This document shows positions 9,937 through 19,743 of a stretch of DNA of 64,000 bases, piece after piece; position 1 is the stretch's first letter, and the number at the start of each line of letters is the position of its first letter. The position numbers and the translations under genes were made by a program. The notes beneath the pieces were generated by a model, which saw only the letters and a list, made by a program, of their open reading frames with translations, did not search any database and was not told the origin of the DNA. The stretch is from Diplonema papillatum (lineage: Eukaryota; Euglenozoa; Diplonemea; Diplonemida; Diplonemidae): assembly GCA_030068145.1 (NCBI GenBank), contig JAPJBO010000830.1, positions 37,658-101,657 of the forward strand, written 5' to 3'.

Positions 9937-10915
9937 AGCGAGGCCAGCCTGGTCGGAGGACGGGAACGGCAGATGACGACGACACCGACTATGAGTGGAT
10001 GGAACGAACGGCGCGCGGTATGTGCGCAAGGTACATCCAAGTTCCGGGAGACGGGAATTGCCAATTCACGGCAATTGCGGACAGCTACGGCGGAATCGAC
10101 GCAGGCACATTGAATGAGCGAGTGGTCCGAGACATCGAAGCGAATACCGCAAGGTACTACAACTACTTGGGAGGAGAAGAGATGGGGCAGTACCTGCAGA
10201 GAATGGGAACTGACCGAACATACGGAGACGAGCTGACGTTGAATGCAGCAGCACAGGTGCTAAAGTGCAACATCTGGGTGGTGAATGCCGCCCATCGTGG
10301 AGTGATAAAGCGGTGGAGGTCAGATGGGGCGGACCGGACACTAGTGATAACCTACCAACCGTTACACTACGACCGACTCCAGCTCCCCTTACAAAGCCTG
10401 CAGTTGCTAGAACAAGCAGACACCTATACCGTGCCCCTCGCGAGGCTGTTAATCGCCCAGCGAAGAACACCGCCCCCACACCACCAACCGCACCCGTGCC
10501 ACGAGAAGTCGACCTCGCAGCCACGACAGCCGCCGCAGACGCTGCCTTCACAAAGATCAAGGCGAACGACGACCCGGCGAGGGGGATATCCGTCGCGACG
10601 GTAAACGTGACTTCCTACCGGAAGCACTACCTCGACGTCGCCACGCTTGACGCGGACTTCATAGCGATGCAAGAACTACGGCTGGATGCACCGTCGGCAA
10701 AAGTGTATGACCAACTTGTCCGAAAGGAATTGGGGGGACGGCTGTGCACGGCGAAGCCACAACCGACGACCAAAGCGGCGGGAGGCTGGACGCAGACCGC
10801 ACCTGGCGGGTGGGGTTTTATATCCGAGCGGGGGAAGGAAAGGTTTGGATTCCTGGAAAAGACCATGAGCTGGAAAGGACGTTGTGGGATACAGGAAGAT
10901 GGCACCACGTGGCCA
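9933..10915 (+). pseudogene. OTU-type non-LTR element, copy A: ORF2 (OTU protease + truncated AP endonuclease)
   Basis: ORF2 begins at the ATGA overlap. Residues about 30-150 form an OTU cysteine protease domain: nucleophile in 'PGDGNCQFTAIAD' (Cys codon at 10,059), helix 'ANTARYYNYLGG', 'YGDELTLNAAAQ', and a candidate catalytic His in 'TYQPLHYDRL' (10,365). A Pro/Thr-rich linker follows, then the start of an AP-type endonuclease ('ATVNVTSYRK', 'DFIAMQELRL'; the conserved Asn and Glu are visible). The endonuclease changes frame near 10,800 and is cut off near 10,915, where a second ORF1 copy is joined. OTU domains plus RNase H are known in the RandI/Dualen group of non-LTR elements. Membership is inferred, since no RT remains here. 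Confidence 0.7.
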
Positions 10916-11609
10916 CACCTGAGAAACGCGGGATGGGAAGGAGTGACTGCGATAAAGGTCATCCCAAAGAGAGGAAAGACTCTCGCGGTGGTCAGGGGCT
11001 CGGAACCGCCGGCATGGGTCTTCGGAGTCGCGGGCTCGGACACCAGCATCGAAGTGTCCACGGCCAGGCCAATCGCCGATGCGGAGCAGAGGTGGGTGCA
11101 GATGGCAGCTCCGGAAAAGAGACGTGATCCTGCAGAGGTCGGCTCAGTACGAGAGCAGGAAAGGTACACCTGGGCGGAATTCTTGCGCTGCTACGGAAAG
11201 AGATGGGGGACTGATCAGTGGCGCGAGGCCGGGAAACAACTGCCCGAGACAGGGTTGCAGCGAAGGGCTTGAGTGGCGACGGCGGAAAGAAGGGCAATAC
11301 TACGAAGGGCGGGAAGAACGTCCACATTGAAGCGGCGAACCGCGCCAGCAGGCTCTAAGCCAACCAGCGCACCAGAGACAACCGAGGTAGAGCAGCTGCG
11401 CGCGCAGCTGAACGAGGGCCTGCGCCGGATCGAGGACCTCACTAAGCGACTGGCGGAGGTGCAGACGAAACATGCCGGAGCGCAGAAGTCGCCATCACCG
11501 CGGCGACAGCCGAGCACGGACCACGAGGAGGGGAAGACAAAGAAGACGAAAAGTGCCAAACCGGGAGGCCCGAAGACGGGGGCGAAGAAGAGGGCGAGGT
11601 CCGATCCCC
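10916..11609 (+). pseudogene. OTU-type non-LTR element, copy B: ORF1 fragment
   Basis: Begins abruptly at the equivalent of copy A 9,330 ('RNAGWEGVTAIKVIPKRG') and follows copy A ORF1 to 'GPKTGAKKRARS'. It retains a coiled-coil-like stretch ('EQLRAQLNEGLRRIEDL') that is missing from copy A. Stops at 11,270 and frame changes show decay. Direct abutment with the truncated endonuclease of copy A makes a tandem head-to-tail pair of relics. Confidence 0.65.
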
Positions 11610-12011
11610 TGCAGGTACTGCGCCATCTCTTCTCCTCCCAAGTAGTCGTAGTACCTTGCGGTATTCGCCTCGATGTTTCGGGCCACTCGCTCCCTTAACG
11701 TGCCTGCGTCGATTCCGCCGTAGCTGTCCGCTATCGCCGAGAACTGGCAGTTCCCGTCTCCCGGAACCTGTATGTACCTTGCGCACATACTGCGCGCCGT
11801 TCGCTCTTTCCACTCATAGTCGTTGTCGTTGTCATCTGCCCTTCCGGTCACATCTCCTCCTCCGACCAAGCTGGCCTCGGTTCATTTCGCGGTCGACGAT
11901 ACAAAACCGGCCAGCGTCGACTGCCTATCCGGCTTCGTTGTCGAGGATGCAGCGGAGTTCTGTATCTTCGCTGGTGGCTTCACCTCGCTCCGTTCTTGAG
12001 ACGCCGACTCG
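11610..12011 (-). pseudogene. Inverted internal segment of copy B (end of ORF1 + start of OTU)
   Basis: On the minus strand this 0.4-kb block reads the end of ORF1 ('STLAGFVSSTAK') followed by the start of the OTU ORF ('PGDGNCQFSAIAD' through 'GGEEMAQYLQ'). Flanking sequence on both sides is in plus orientation and collinear with copy A: left ends at 'KKRARS', right resumes at 'ERTYGDELTLN'. The block is therefore a clean internal inversion with breakpoints near 11,609 and 12,012. A 5' twin-priming inversion would not leave plus-strand ORF1 upstream. Confidence 0.75.
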
Positions 12012-12430
12012 GGAACTGACCGAACGTACGGAGACGAGCTGACGCTGAACGCAGCGGCACAAGTGCTGAAATGCGACATCTGGGTGGTGAATGCCGCCCA
12101 TCGTGGAACGGTGAAGCGGTGGAGGTCGGACGGGGCGGACCGGTCACTAGTGATAACCTACCAACCATTACACTACGACCGGCTCCAGCTCCCCTTGCAG
12201 AGTCTACAGTTGCTGGAACGGGCAGACACCGACACAGTGCCTCTCGTCAGGCTGCTAATCGCACCCCGACGAACACCGCCCCCACAACAACAACCGCACC
12301 CGCACCGAGAGGAGTCGAGCTCGCAGCCACGGCAGCCACAACAGGCACTGCCCTCACAAAGACCAAAGCGAACGACAACCCGACCGCGGGGGATAACCGT
12401 CGCGACGGTAAACGTGACTTCCTACCGGGG
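12012..12430 (+). pseudogene. OTU-type element copy B: C-terminal OTU and endonuclease start
   Basis: Plus-strand continuation: 'LKCDIWVVNAAHRGTVKRW', then the His-containing 'TYQPLHYDRLQL', the Pro/Thr linker, and 'ITVATVNVTSYRG', the first strand of the endonuclease. It stops about ten residues into the endonuclease, and the rest of EN and all of RT are deleted. The next segment is the RNase H region. Confidence 0.7.
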
Positions 12431-13560
12431 GCACTGCCTTTGAGCTTGCGATCGACTTCGAGCTGTTCAGCGGGCTGGCGCTGACACCTGTCAAAACTCG
12501 GCGGCGAGAGAAACGCAACCCGGGAGAGAAGGAGAAACGGTGGGTGGCGAGGGACGAACTACCATCGCCGCAGACGGCAGGCTTCTTCGACGGCGGCTCG
12601 CGGAACAACGGGACGCGAGGGGCCGTATCGGGTGCAGGAGCAGTGTACTGCCTCGAGGTAAAGAAACAGTGGGAAATCTCCCCGCCCCGATCGAGGAGCG
12701 AGCGACGAACAACATCGCAGAGTACACGGCCCTAGTCAAGGCACTGCACCGACCAGGACCAACCGGGGCTGAGCGGAGAGCTGGTTGTTCGGGGGGACAG
12801 CGAACTTGTTGTTTCCGAAATGACAGGGAACGCGTCTGTTCCGAAGCGTTACGCCCGTACAAGGCGAGAGCGCAGGCGGAGGAAGCGGAGCTGCGGCAGA
12901 AGGGCGTCTTCGTGAAGTTAGAGCACGTGCCACGCGAGCAGAACGTAGACGCCGACGCTCTGTCGAACCGCGCGATGGACGAAGTTCAGAGACGAGCGAC
13001 GGCGGAATATCGCGACTCCGTGGCCGCGAAGTCACACGCGATGAAGAGCGCGATGCGACGCCTGGCAAAGATTGTAGAGAAGCCAGTGCATCCGGCACTC
13101 GAGATGCACGTCAACGTCCTGACATCTCTTGGAGGCGGAAACATGGCCGGCCTCAATAAGAGGCCGCAGATGTCGAACCAGCAGGCCTTCGAAGACGTGA
13201 TGCGCGCGTATGAGGCAGCCGCACGAGAGCAGACGGCGAAGAAGGCCGGCGACAAGGTGCGAGCCGTACCGCAAGCAGGACTCTGCAAAGTTGCGACGCT
13301 GAACGGCAGCTTTCGTCCCCAGATGCATTACCCGTCGGGATGGGAACGCAAGCAGGCCCGATGGAAACTCGAAGTCAAGCAGAAGAAACGAGCAGCGCAG
13401 AATGAGCGCAAGACGGGCACCAAGAGCAGATCAGGACGTTGGGACCGTGCCAAGCCGAAGAAGGAGTCCAAAAGCGAAGCAACAGCACCAGCACGGAGAC
13501 GCAATCCGAAGGCAGCCAAGCAGACCTCCCAGGGCAGGGGGGAACCTGCGGTAGTGAAGT
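12431..13560 (+). pseudogene. OTU-type element copy B: RNase H domain and basic tail
   Basis: Starts with 'FELAIDFELFSG', then a type I RNase H: 'AGFFDGGSRNNG' (first Asp), 'NNIAEYTALVKAL' (Glu), 'LVVRGDSELVV' (Asp), 'EQNVDADALSNRAMD' (last Asp). These lie in three frames (breaks near 12,690 and 12,780-12,860), so the protein is not continuous. After the RNase H one frame stays open for more than 200 codons: a helical segment and a Lys/Arg-rich C-terminus ending at the stop at 13,558-13,560. The domain order of the ancestral ORF2 is inferred as OTU-EN-RT-zinc knuckle-RNH by combining this copy with the relic at 6.8-7.6 kb. Confidence 0.65.
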
Positions 13561-13654
13561 AACGAAGCTCATCCGAGTGTCCGATGAAACCCCTTGTCAA
13601 TACCACCCAACGACTGCGACGCGCGTGCGAAATGTCGGACGCTAGCGTCTGTCA

Positions 13655-13735
13655 AGAGCATGCGTGACTCAGCCGTGTTTTAAAGAGGCATCGGCTCACT
13701 CTGTCAAAGGACCATACCACTAATGCAACAAGAAG
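13655..13735 (+). repeat. Shared terminal motif of OTU-type and neighbouring retroelements
   Basis: 'CAGCCGTGTTTTAAAGAGGC' ... 'AAAGGACCATACCACTAATG' 'CAACAAGAAG' recurs at about 36,905-36,990 and, in part, upstream of copy A ORF1 (8,310-8,345). At 8.3 and 36.9 kb it precedes an ORF and here it follows one, so it may be the start of a further, lost copy. Confidence 0.5.
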
Positions 13736-13799
13736 ACGAAGTTTTGTGTAGAAGTGTGCTCGTCCAATGTAGCCGCCACCCCAATGAAGGCTGTTAAAA

Positions 13800-14270
13800 G
13801 GTTGGGATAATTAGCTTATAGCCACCAAGAAACTTTTTATTTAGCTTATAGCCACAAAAAACTCTTTCTATAGCTTATAGCCACAAAAAACTTTTTTATT
13901 AGCTTCGAGCCACATTTTGCAAATTTTTGGTCATTTTTCTGAGTTGGCAAAATTTTGGCCGAAATTTTGGTCGAATTTTTGGTCAAATTTTTGGTCAAAT
14001 TTTGGTCGATTTTTGGTCGATTTTTTCTGGTCAAAATTTTGGCCGAAAATTTGGTCAATTTTTTTGGTCTACAATTAGACTCCAATCCCGGAGAACACAC
14101 CCATGGCGGGATTCGAACCATTTCCCCAGCCATTGACTGTGACAACTGTGCGATTTGGATTCGAACTCAAGTTTCCATTTTCAAGTTTCAAGTTGCAAGT
14201 TTTAAGCTTCAATGTGTGGGATACGTTTGGGGGAGTCAAGGTGATTCTGGGGTAGTCTAATCTCATCCCA
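13800..14270 (-). mobile_element. SINE-like repeat, copy 1 (tRNA-like head, GACCAAAA tail)
   Basis: On the minus strand a Pol III B-box match 'GGTTCGAATCC' (near 14,100) is preceded by a weak A-box-like 'TGTCACAGTCAATGG'. It is followed by a long tract of 'TTGACCAAAATTTTTGGCC' variants ending in 'GTGGCTATAAGCTAAATAAA'. Copy 2 lies inverted at 14.7-15.1 kb. Length and promoter-like boxes suggest a tRNA-derived SINE, but the tRNA body does not fold well by eye. Confidence 0.45.
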
Positions 14271-14690
14271 TTTCAACTTTGCATAGGTCTCGTTTACTTG
14301 GACCCCCTTTCTGCCGATTTGCGACTGCCGACTTGCGGCGCAACACTTTGGCAACCATTGCGTTGTTAACTCTCTTCATCAGATTCCTGCAACCCGGCGG
14401 CATCTGGACGGCCGTAGTGGGAGCAAGGGGTGCAACACGCTAAAAGACTGGAAGTACCGGGCATGAATGTTGCGAGCATACGGGTGCTGAAAGAGAAACC
14501 GGGAAACATGATACATAGCTCGCAGAGTTCAGACCAGGGTACTTTTCGGTGACACTCTCTTTAACGCAAACGGCGGCAAGCTCTTTGTGGACGATTTTTC
14601 AAGTCGGTTCTTATGTAGCCTTCGGGCGTAAACACACGTGGGTGACCCTATCTAGACTGTTTCGAGTATCAGACTCCAAAAATTCAAGCA
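14271..14690. other. Spacer between the two SINE-like repeats
   Basis: No gene or repeat recognised. Confidence 0.4.
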
Positions 14691-15080
14691 ATGATAAGAT
14701 GATACGACTGTTTCGAGTGATGAGATGATAAGACGTGGAGAAGGTTGGACTCGCTCCGGGTGGGCCCGAAGACCCCTACCTGCAGCGAAGATGAACGTGT
14801 GCAAATAGGTGTGGCCACTCCAGTAGCTGGCACAGCACGGCAAAGGGTTTTCTGGGTTCGAATTCCGTGTGTGATTTGTCTCAGATTGGCTAACAATTGA
14901 CCAATTTTTTTGACCAACAGTTTTGACCGATTTTTCTTGAACAAATTTTTTGGCCAAAAAATTTGACCGATTTTTTTTGACCGATCTTTTTTGGCCAAAA
15001 TTTTTGGCCAATTTTTTGACCAAAAAATTTTGACCAAAATTTTTGACCAAGTTTCACCAGGTGGCTATAAGCTAAATAAA
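14691..15080 (+). mobile_element. SINE-like repeat, copy 2 (inverted relative to copy 1)
   Basis: B-box match 'GGGTTCGAATTCC' at about 14,857, candidate A-box 'TAGCTGGCACAGC' about 30 bp upstream, then 'TTGACCAATTTTTTTGACC' repeats and the terminal 'GGTGGCTATAAGCTAAATAA'. The last motif reappears at 16,040 after a family C element, which suggests the family C copy inserted into this tail. Confidence 0.45.
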
Positions 15081-15107
15081 AAGATTTGAAAGTGCTATAA
15101 GCTAATT

Positions 15108-16030
15108 AATAAGCATTTATTCGGCAAGATAATTTCCGTTTATTTTGTCGAGGTGTCGGTTTTAGTCCCGAGGGAGGCCCGAGGGGGGGTTTGCAACCCC
15201 GAGCCACGAGCGGAGCGAGTGGCGAGGGGTTGCAAACCCCCCCGAGGGCCTCCCGAGGGACTAAAACCGACACCGAGGCAAAATTGGCGGAAATTATTGC
15301 CGAATAAATGATTTTATTGGGAAAACTAAATTCCCGAGGGTGGAAACAAAACATCGTTGCTTGGACGGCGTGAAATTTTGATAAGTCGCGGGGAGTTGAT
15401 GTGGTGTTAGTTTGCAACGCGAGTGCTCGGCCGCTTGCACATGCACAGCAGGCGATCAGCAGATGAACTCAGACAGCTGGAATCCAGTGTGCTCAGGCAG
15501 ACCCACAGATGTTCTTGCAACGAGACTCAAGCACACTGAATTGGTACAAGTTTTCTACGCACTTGGACCTGGAATTCAGCATGGGTGAGTTCGCTGGCGG
15601 TGAACTTCATCTGACACTTACTGGGCTGGAGCGTTCACGGGAGGGGTTTTCTTCACAGGCCTTTGAGCACCGAGGATGAGACACCAATGAATTCGGCTCA
15701 AAACGAGCTCAAAACACGCGATTTCACTCACCACAGGGAGAAAAAAAATTTGCGAGGGGTCTCCCCTACAGATTTCTCTGTATAACCCCCACGCAAAAAT
15801 AAACGTTTATTTTTTTCGCGATACGAAATAAATTTCATTTATTTTTTTCACCTGAAAATGGCTGGCGGCACAAAATAAATGCTGGCGGCACGAAATAAAT
15901 TCCATAAATAAACTCGTTTATTTTTCCGGCCTGCGTAAACACAATGGAATCCTGCCAAAAATAAACGAAGTTTCTCGTCACGCTCCGCAAGCCAGTTCCA
16001 CCAGAGGGAATTTATTTTTCCCAATAAAAA
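15108..16030 (+). mobile_element. AT-rich palindromic element, family C, copy 1 (left arm)
   Basis: Begins 'AATAAGCATTTATTCGGCAA' and ends 'TTTATTTTTCCCAATAAAAA'. It contains a large hairpin (15,152-15,274, arms 'GGTGTCGGTTTTAGTCCCGA'/inverse around a GAGCGGAGCGAG loop), a central 0.3-kb unique part and many 'AATAAACGAAATTTATT' palindromes. No ORF of substance. The nearly identical copy 2 lies inverted at 17.6-18.5 kb, on the other side of ITPR exons 4 and 5. Confidence 0.75.
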
Positions 16031-16371
16031 GTTTTACTTTAGGTGGCTATAAGCTAAATAAAAAGCTAGCAGGTGGCTATTAGATAAAAAGCCCTAAAAG
16101 GTTTGACCCGAAACAAGTGCTTCCCCTGACCCTGAAAAAGTGGGGTTGCTCGACAGAGTTATTATTATACCTCTAGTCTCGGAAAAGAAGAAAGGACACA
16201 ATTACACGTAAGACTGTACGTGGAGAAAGCAAGGCCTGTCCAACAACAGTGATCACTGCAACCGCCTTTACCTACCTTCGATACCCTACCCCGCCTCAAC
16301 GGTCAACCGGAGACTCGAGAATACCAGCTTCTTAGAAATAAGACTCGAAGCAGTCCAAAATAACTTCGCAG
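16031..16371. other. End of ITPR intron 3
   Basis: Contains two more 'GGTGGCTATAAGCTAAATAA'-type motifs near 16,043 and then unique sequence up to the acceptor 'AACTTCGCAG'. No gene. Confidence 0.45.
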
Positions 16372-16591
16372 GTGCCATGCGGATTGTCATCAACACTGTT
16401 GACTCTACTTCACGCACCGAGGTGCAGGAGGAGGTGGTGAAGGGAGGTTTGGAGCTTGCAATAGCGCTGCTGCAGGGTGGCAACCACGAAGTCCAGAGCT
16501 GGCTGCGGGATTACTTCTTTGCCCGGCGTGACGAGACGCTGTTCGTAGTCCTTCGAGACCGCATCACGAAGGCCATGTCAAGCATCGACAG
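16372..16591 (+). CDS. ITPR: IP3 receptor, exon 4 of this window
   Basis: A 220-nt exon with acceptor TTCGCAG| and donor GACAG|GTCGCC. It encodes 'MRIVINTV', then 'LELAIALLQGGNHEVQSWL' and 'LFVVLRDRITKAM', which match the highly conserved IP3R stretch 'LAIALLEGGN...' followed by 'FFKVFYDRMKVA' just upstream of the RIH-associated domain. It enters in phase 1 and leaves in phase 2, both matching the neighbouring exons. With exon 5 it forms the 1.5-kb interval between inverted family C repeats. Confidence 0.9.
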
Positions 16592-16819
16592 GTCGCCTTT
16601 TCTTTCGCCCATTCTTCGCAATTTCTACTCGATCGAAAATCGAAAGACATGGCAAATTATTCAGAACACATGACACACGACGTGACGCGTGACACAGCGC
16701 AGAGATATAGCACGCTCATGTCACATGGCACGCGGCACAGGGCGCACGACACATCTTTCGTGACACATGGAAAGTCTGGGGGTTCTCTGCTCAAGCACTA
16801 CCTATCCCCTTCCTTTCAG
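16592..16819. other. ITPR intron 4 (228 bp)
   Basis: GT..AG intron with a good pyrimidine-rich acceptor (CCCCTTCCTTTCAG). Its middle carries short CACATGACACA-type repeats. Confidence 0.8.
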
Positions 16820-17487
16820 GTCGCTGTCGGAAGCGCAGAAGCGAGAAGAGAGCGGCGAGTGGAGTAGCGTGGCTGACCTGCCAATCGACTGCCCCGCTTC
16901 TCCGTCATTTGCAGGTCCGTTGTTTCACGTCGCGGAGACGATGCGCTTTCTGCAGCTGTGCACCGAAGGCCACAACACGGCTTTGCAAAACTACTTCCGA
17001 GTGCAGGAGGACAACGTTCAGTCACATGACTTGGTCCGGGAGTCGCTGAAGTTCCTGTCGTCCCTCAACTCTCTGCAGCGACAAGTACGCGGGCAAGAAG
17101 TCCAGATGTCCGACTTCTGCCTGCGAGCGGCCGTCCAGACGTGGAACACCCTGACCGAGTTCTGCCAAGGCCCCGTGCCCGATAACCAGACCACGTTGAT
17201 CGAGGGAGACATCGGCCTTGAGGTCAACCGTGTCTTCCTCACCAAAGGCTCGGGGCCTCTGATCTCTGAAGTGCAGAACGCAGCTGTCATTACGATGCTG
17301 TCAGTCGTTGAGGGCTGTACTACTCTCTTCGCGCCCCTGAGCTTGCGCCGCAGCCTCAACCTCGACCTGCTCCTCGACCGCATCTGCAGCATCTCAGAAG
17401 ACGAGCGAGAGGACACCGAGTTTGGGTACAACGTCTACCTTCTCCTCAGCTTCCTCTGCGACTACGATTCGTACAGCCAGTGGGAAG
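16820..17487 (+). CDS. ITPR: IP3 receptor, exon 5 of this window (RIH-associated domain)
   Basis: Encodes the RIH-associated domain typical of IP3 and ryanodine receptors: 'MRFLQLCTEGHNTALQNYFR' (compare '[20 protein letters not shown]' in animal IP3Rs), 'LVRESLKFLSSL', and 'TLTEFCQGPVPDNQ' against 'SLTEYCQGPCHENQ', then the long helical part ending 'YLLLSFLCDYDSYSQWE'. The donor is GGGAAG|GTGCGC, phase 1. The next exon in phase is 12.7 kb downstream. This domain couples ligand-binding rearrangements to the channel in the ER membrane. Confidence 0.92.
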
Positions 17488-17587
17488 GTGCGCGTTTTTG
17501 TTTTTTCTGAGATAGCAAAAACCGAGCGTAGCGAGCTTTTTGTGAGATGGTTTTATTGTGTGTCCAAACAACCAGGCCTGCTCTCTC

Positions 17588-18485
17588 ATTTTATTGGGAA
17601 AAATAAATTCCCTCTGGTGGAAATGGCTTGCGGAGCGTGACGATAAATTTCGTTTATTTTTGGCAGGATTCCATTGTGTTTACGCAGGCCGGAAAAATAA
17701 ACGAGTTTATTTATGGAATTTATTTCGTGTGCCAGCATTTATTTTGTGCCGCCAGCCATTTTCAGGTGAAAAAAATAAACGAAATTTATTTCGTATCGCG
17801 AAAAAAATAAACGTTTATTTTTGCGTGGAGGTTATACAGAGAAATCTGTAGGGGAGACCCCTCGCAAATTTTTTTTTCTCCCTGTGGTGAGTGAAATCGC
17901 GTGTTTTGAGCTCGTTTTGAGCCGAATTCATTGGTGTCTCATCCTCGGTGCTCAAAGGCTCCCGTGAACGCTCCAGCCCAGTAAGTGTCAGATGAAGTTC
18001 ACCGCCAGCGAACTCACCCATGCTGAATTCCAGGTCCAAGTGCGTAGAAAACTTGTACCAATTCAGTGTGCTTGAGTCTCGTTGCAAGAACATCTGTGGG
18101 TCTGCCTGAGCACACTGGATTCCAGCTGTCTGAGTTCATCTGCTGATCGCCTGCTGTGCATGTGCAAGCGGCCGAGCACTCGCGTTGCAAACTAACACCA
18201 CATCAACTCCCCGCGACTTATCAAAATTTCACGCCGTCCAAGCAACGATGTTTTGTTTCCACCCTCGGGAATTTAGTTTTCCCAATAAAATCATTTATTC
18301 GGCAATAATTTCCGCCAATTTTGCCTCGGTGTCGGTTTTAGTCCCTCGGGAGGCCCTCTGGGGGGGTTTGCAACCCCTCGCCACTCGCTCCGCTCGTGGC
18401 TCGGGGTTGCAAACCCCCCCTCGGGCCTCCCTCGGGACTAAAACCGACACCTCGACAAAATAAACGGAAATTATCTTGCCGAATA
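17588..18485 (-). mobile_element. Family C element, copy 2 (right inverted arm)
   Basis: Reverse-complement counterpart of 15,108-16,030. The unique central segment (for example 'CAGGCGATCAGCAGATGAAC' and 'CATGCTGAATTCCAGGTCCA') is almost identical and inverted, as is the large GTCGGTTTTAGTCCC hairpin (18,330-18,455). Copy 1 has an extra ~20 bp near 15,640. The element abuts copy 3 head to head at 18,484. Confidence 0.8.
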
Positions 18486-19743
18486 ATAAGCATTTATTCG
18501 GCAAGATAATTTCCGTTTATTTTGTCGAGGTGTCGGTTTTAGTCCCGAGGGAGGCCCGAGGGGGGGTTTGCAACCCCGAGCCACGAGCGGAGCGAGTGGC
18601 GAGGGGTTGCAAACCCCCCCGAGGGCCTCCCGAGGGACTAAAACCGACACCGAGGCAAAATTGGCGGAAATTATTGCCGAATAAATGATTTTATTGGGAA
18701 AAATAAATTCCCGAGGATGGAAAGAAAACCATACTGCTTTGCAGTTATGTTGGTGTCTAGCAGAACGTTGCGTAGCAAATGTGCACGGCAGAACGTTGTG
18801 TAAGACGTTGAGCATATTGCATTGCAGTTACGTTGGTGTTTAGCAGAACGTTGCGTAGCAAATGTGCGCGGCAGAACGTTGTGTGTCTGAGACATTGCGT
18901 AGCAGAACGTTGTGTAGGAGTGGAGTTGTTGTAAGTGACAGGTCACAGATCAATGTGCATGGTTGTTCTGCTGCAACTGGGGGAGTCCCGGCAGGTTGAC
19001 GTTGTAGGTCACAACATACGATGCTGCTTGCATGGGCGCTTGCATGAAGGACTGCACAGGTGCTGTCGTGCTGGGTAGGACTGTTGGATGAGCGCTGCTG
19101 ACAAGTGTTGCGGTCGAGTTCTTGATAGCCACTGACGATGAAACGTACTGGTTTGCAGCAGATGACGTGGCGTGGTTGAGCATAGCCTGGATCTGAGCCT
19201 GTGAGGCTCCCTGGTCTGCCGCAGACTGTGCTGCACCCCGCCGTACGCCATGTGATGTGACATCAATGCCCGCCGGACCGATCGGTTTTCTTCCTCTGTC
19301 CTTGGGCTGTTTTCACAGTTGGCAGGATCAGAAAGGATGAATTAGACTCAAAACGAGCTCAAAACACGCGATTTCACTCACCACAGGGAGAAAAAAAATT
19401 TTGCGAGGGGTCTCCCCTACAGATTTCTGCCTACGACCTTATTTTGCGCCGCCAGCTATTTTCAGTCGGAAAAATAAACGAATTTATTTCGCCGCCAGCT
19501 ATTTTCAGTCGGAAAAATAAACGAATTTATTTCCCTAGGGACAATAAATTTCATTTATTTGTTTCGACTGAAAATAGCTGGCGGCGCAAAATAAATTCCG
19601 AGATCGGAAAAAAATAAATTCGTGTATTTGTCCGGCCTGTTTAAACACAACGGAATCCTGTCAAAAAATAAACGAAATTTATCGTCACGCTCCTCAAGCC
19701 ATTTCCACCAGAGGGAATTTATTTTTCCCAATAAATGCTTATT
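18484..19743 (+). mobile_element. Family C element, copy 3 (different core)
   Basis: Has 14-bp terminal inverted repeats 'AATAAGCATTTATT'/'AATAAATGCTTATT' and both family C ends, but a different core: tandem 'GCAGAACGTTGTGT' repeats (18,730-18,920) and about 0.4 kb of unique sequence. The conserved ends with interchangeable cores argue for mobility in trans. The right end touches the truncated YR retroelement. Confidence 0.65.

Noticed and set aside
15152-15274. Large GTCGGTTTTAGTCCC hairpin as a microRNA precursor
   Set aside because: It recurs in all three family C copies as part of the element and is GC-palindromic; no evidence of a conserved mature arm.
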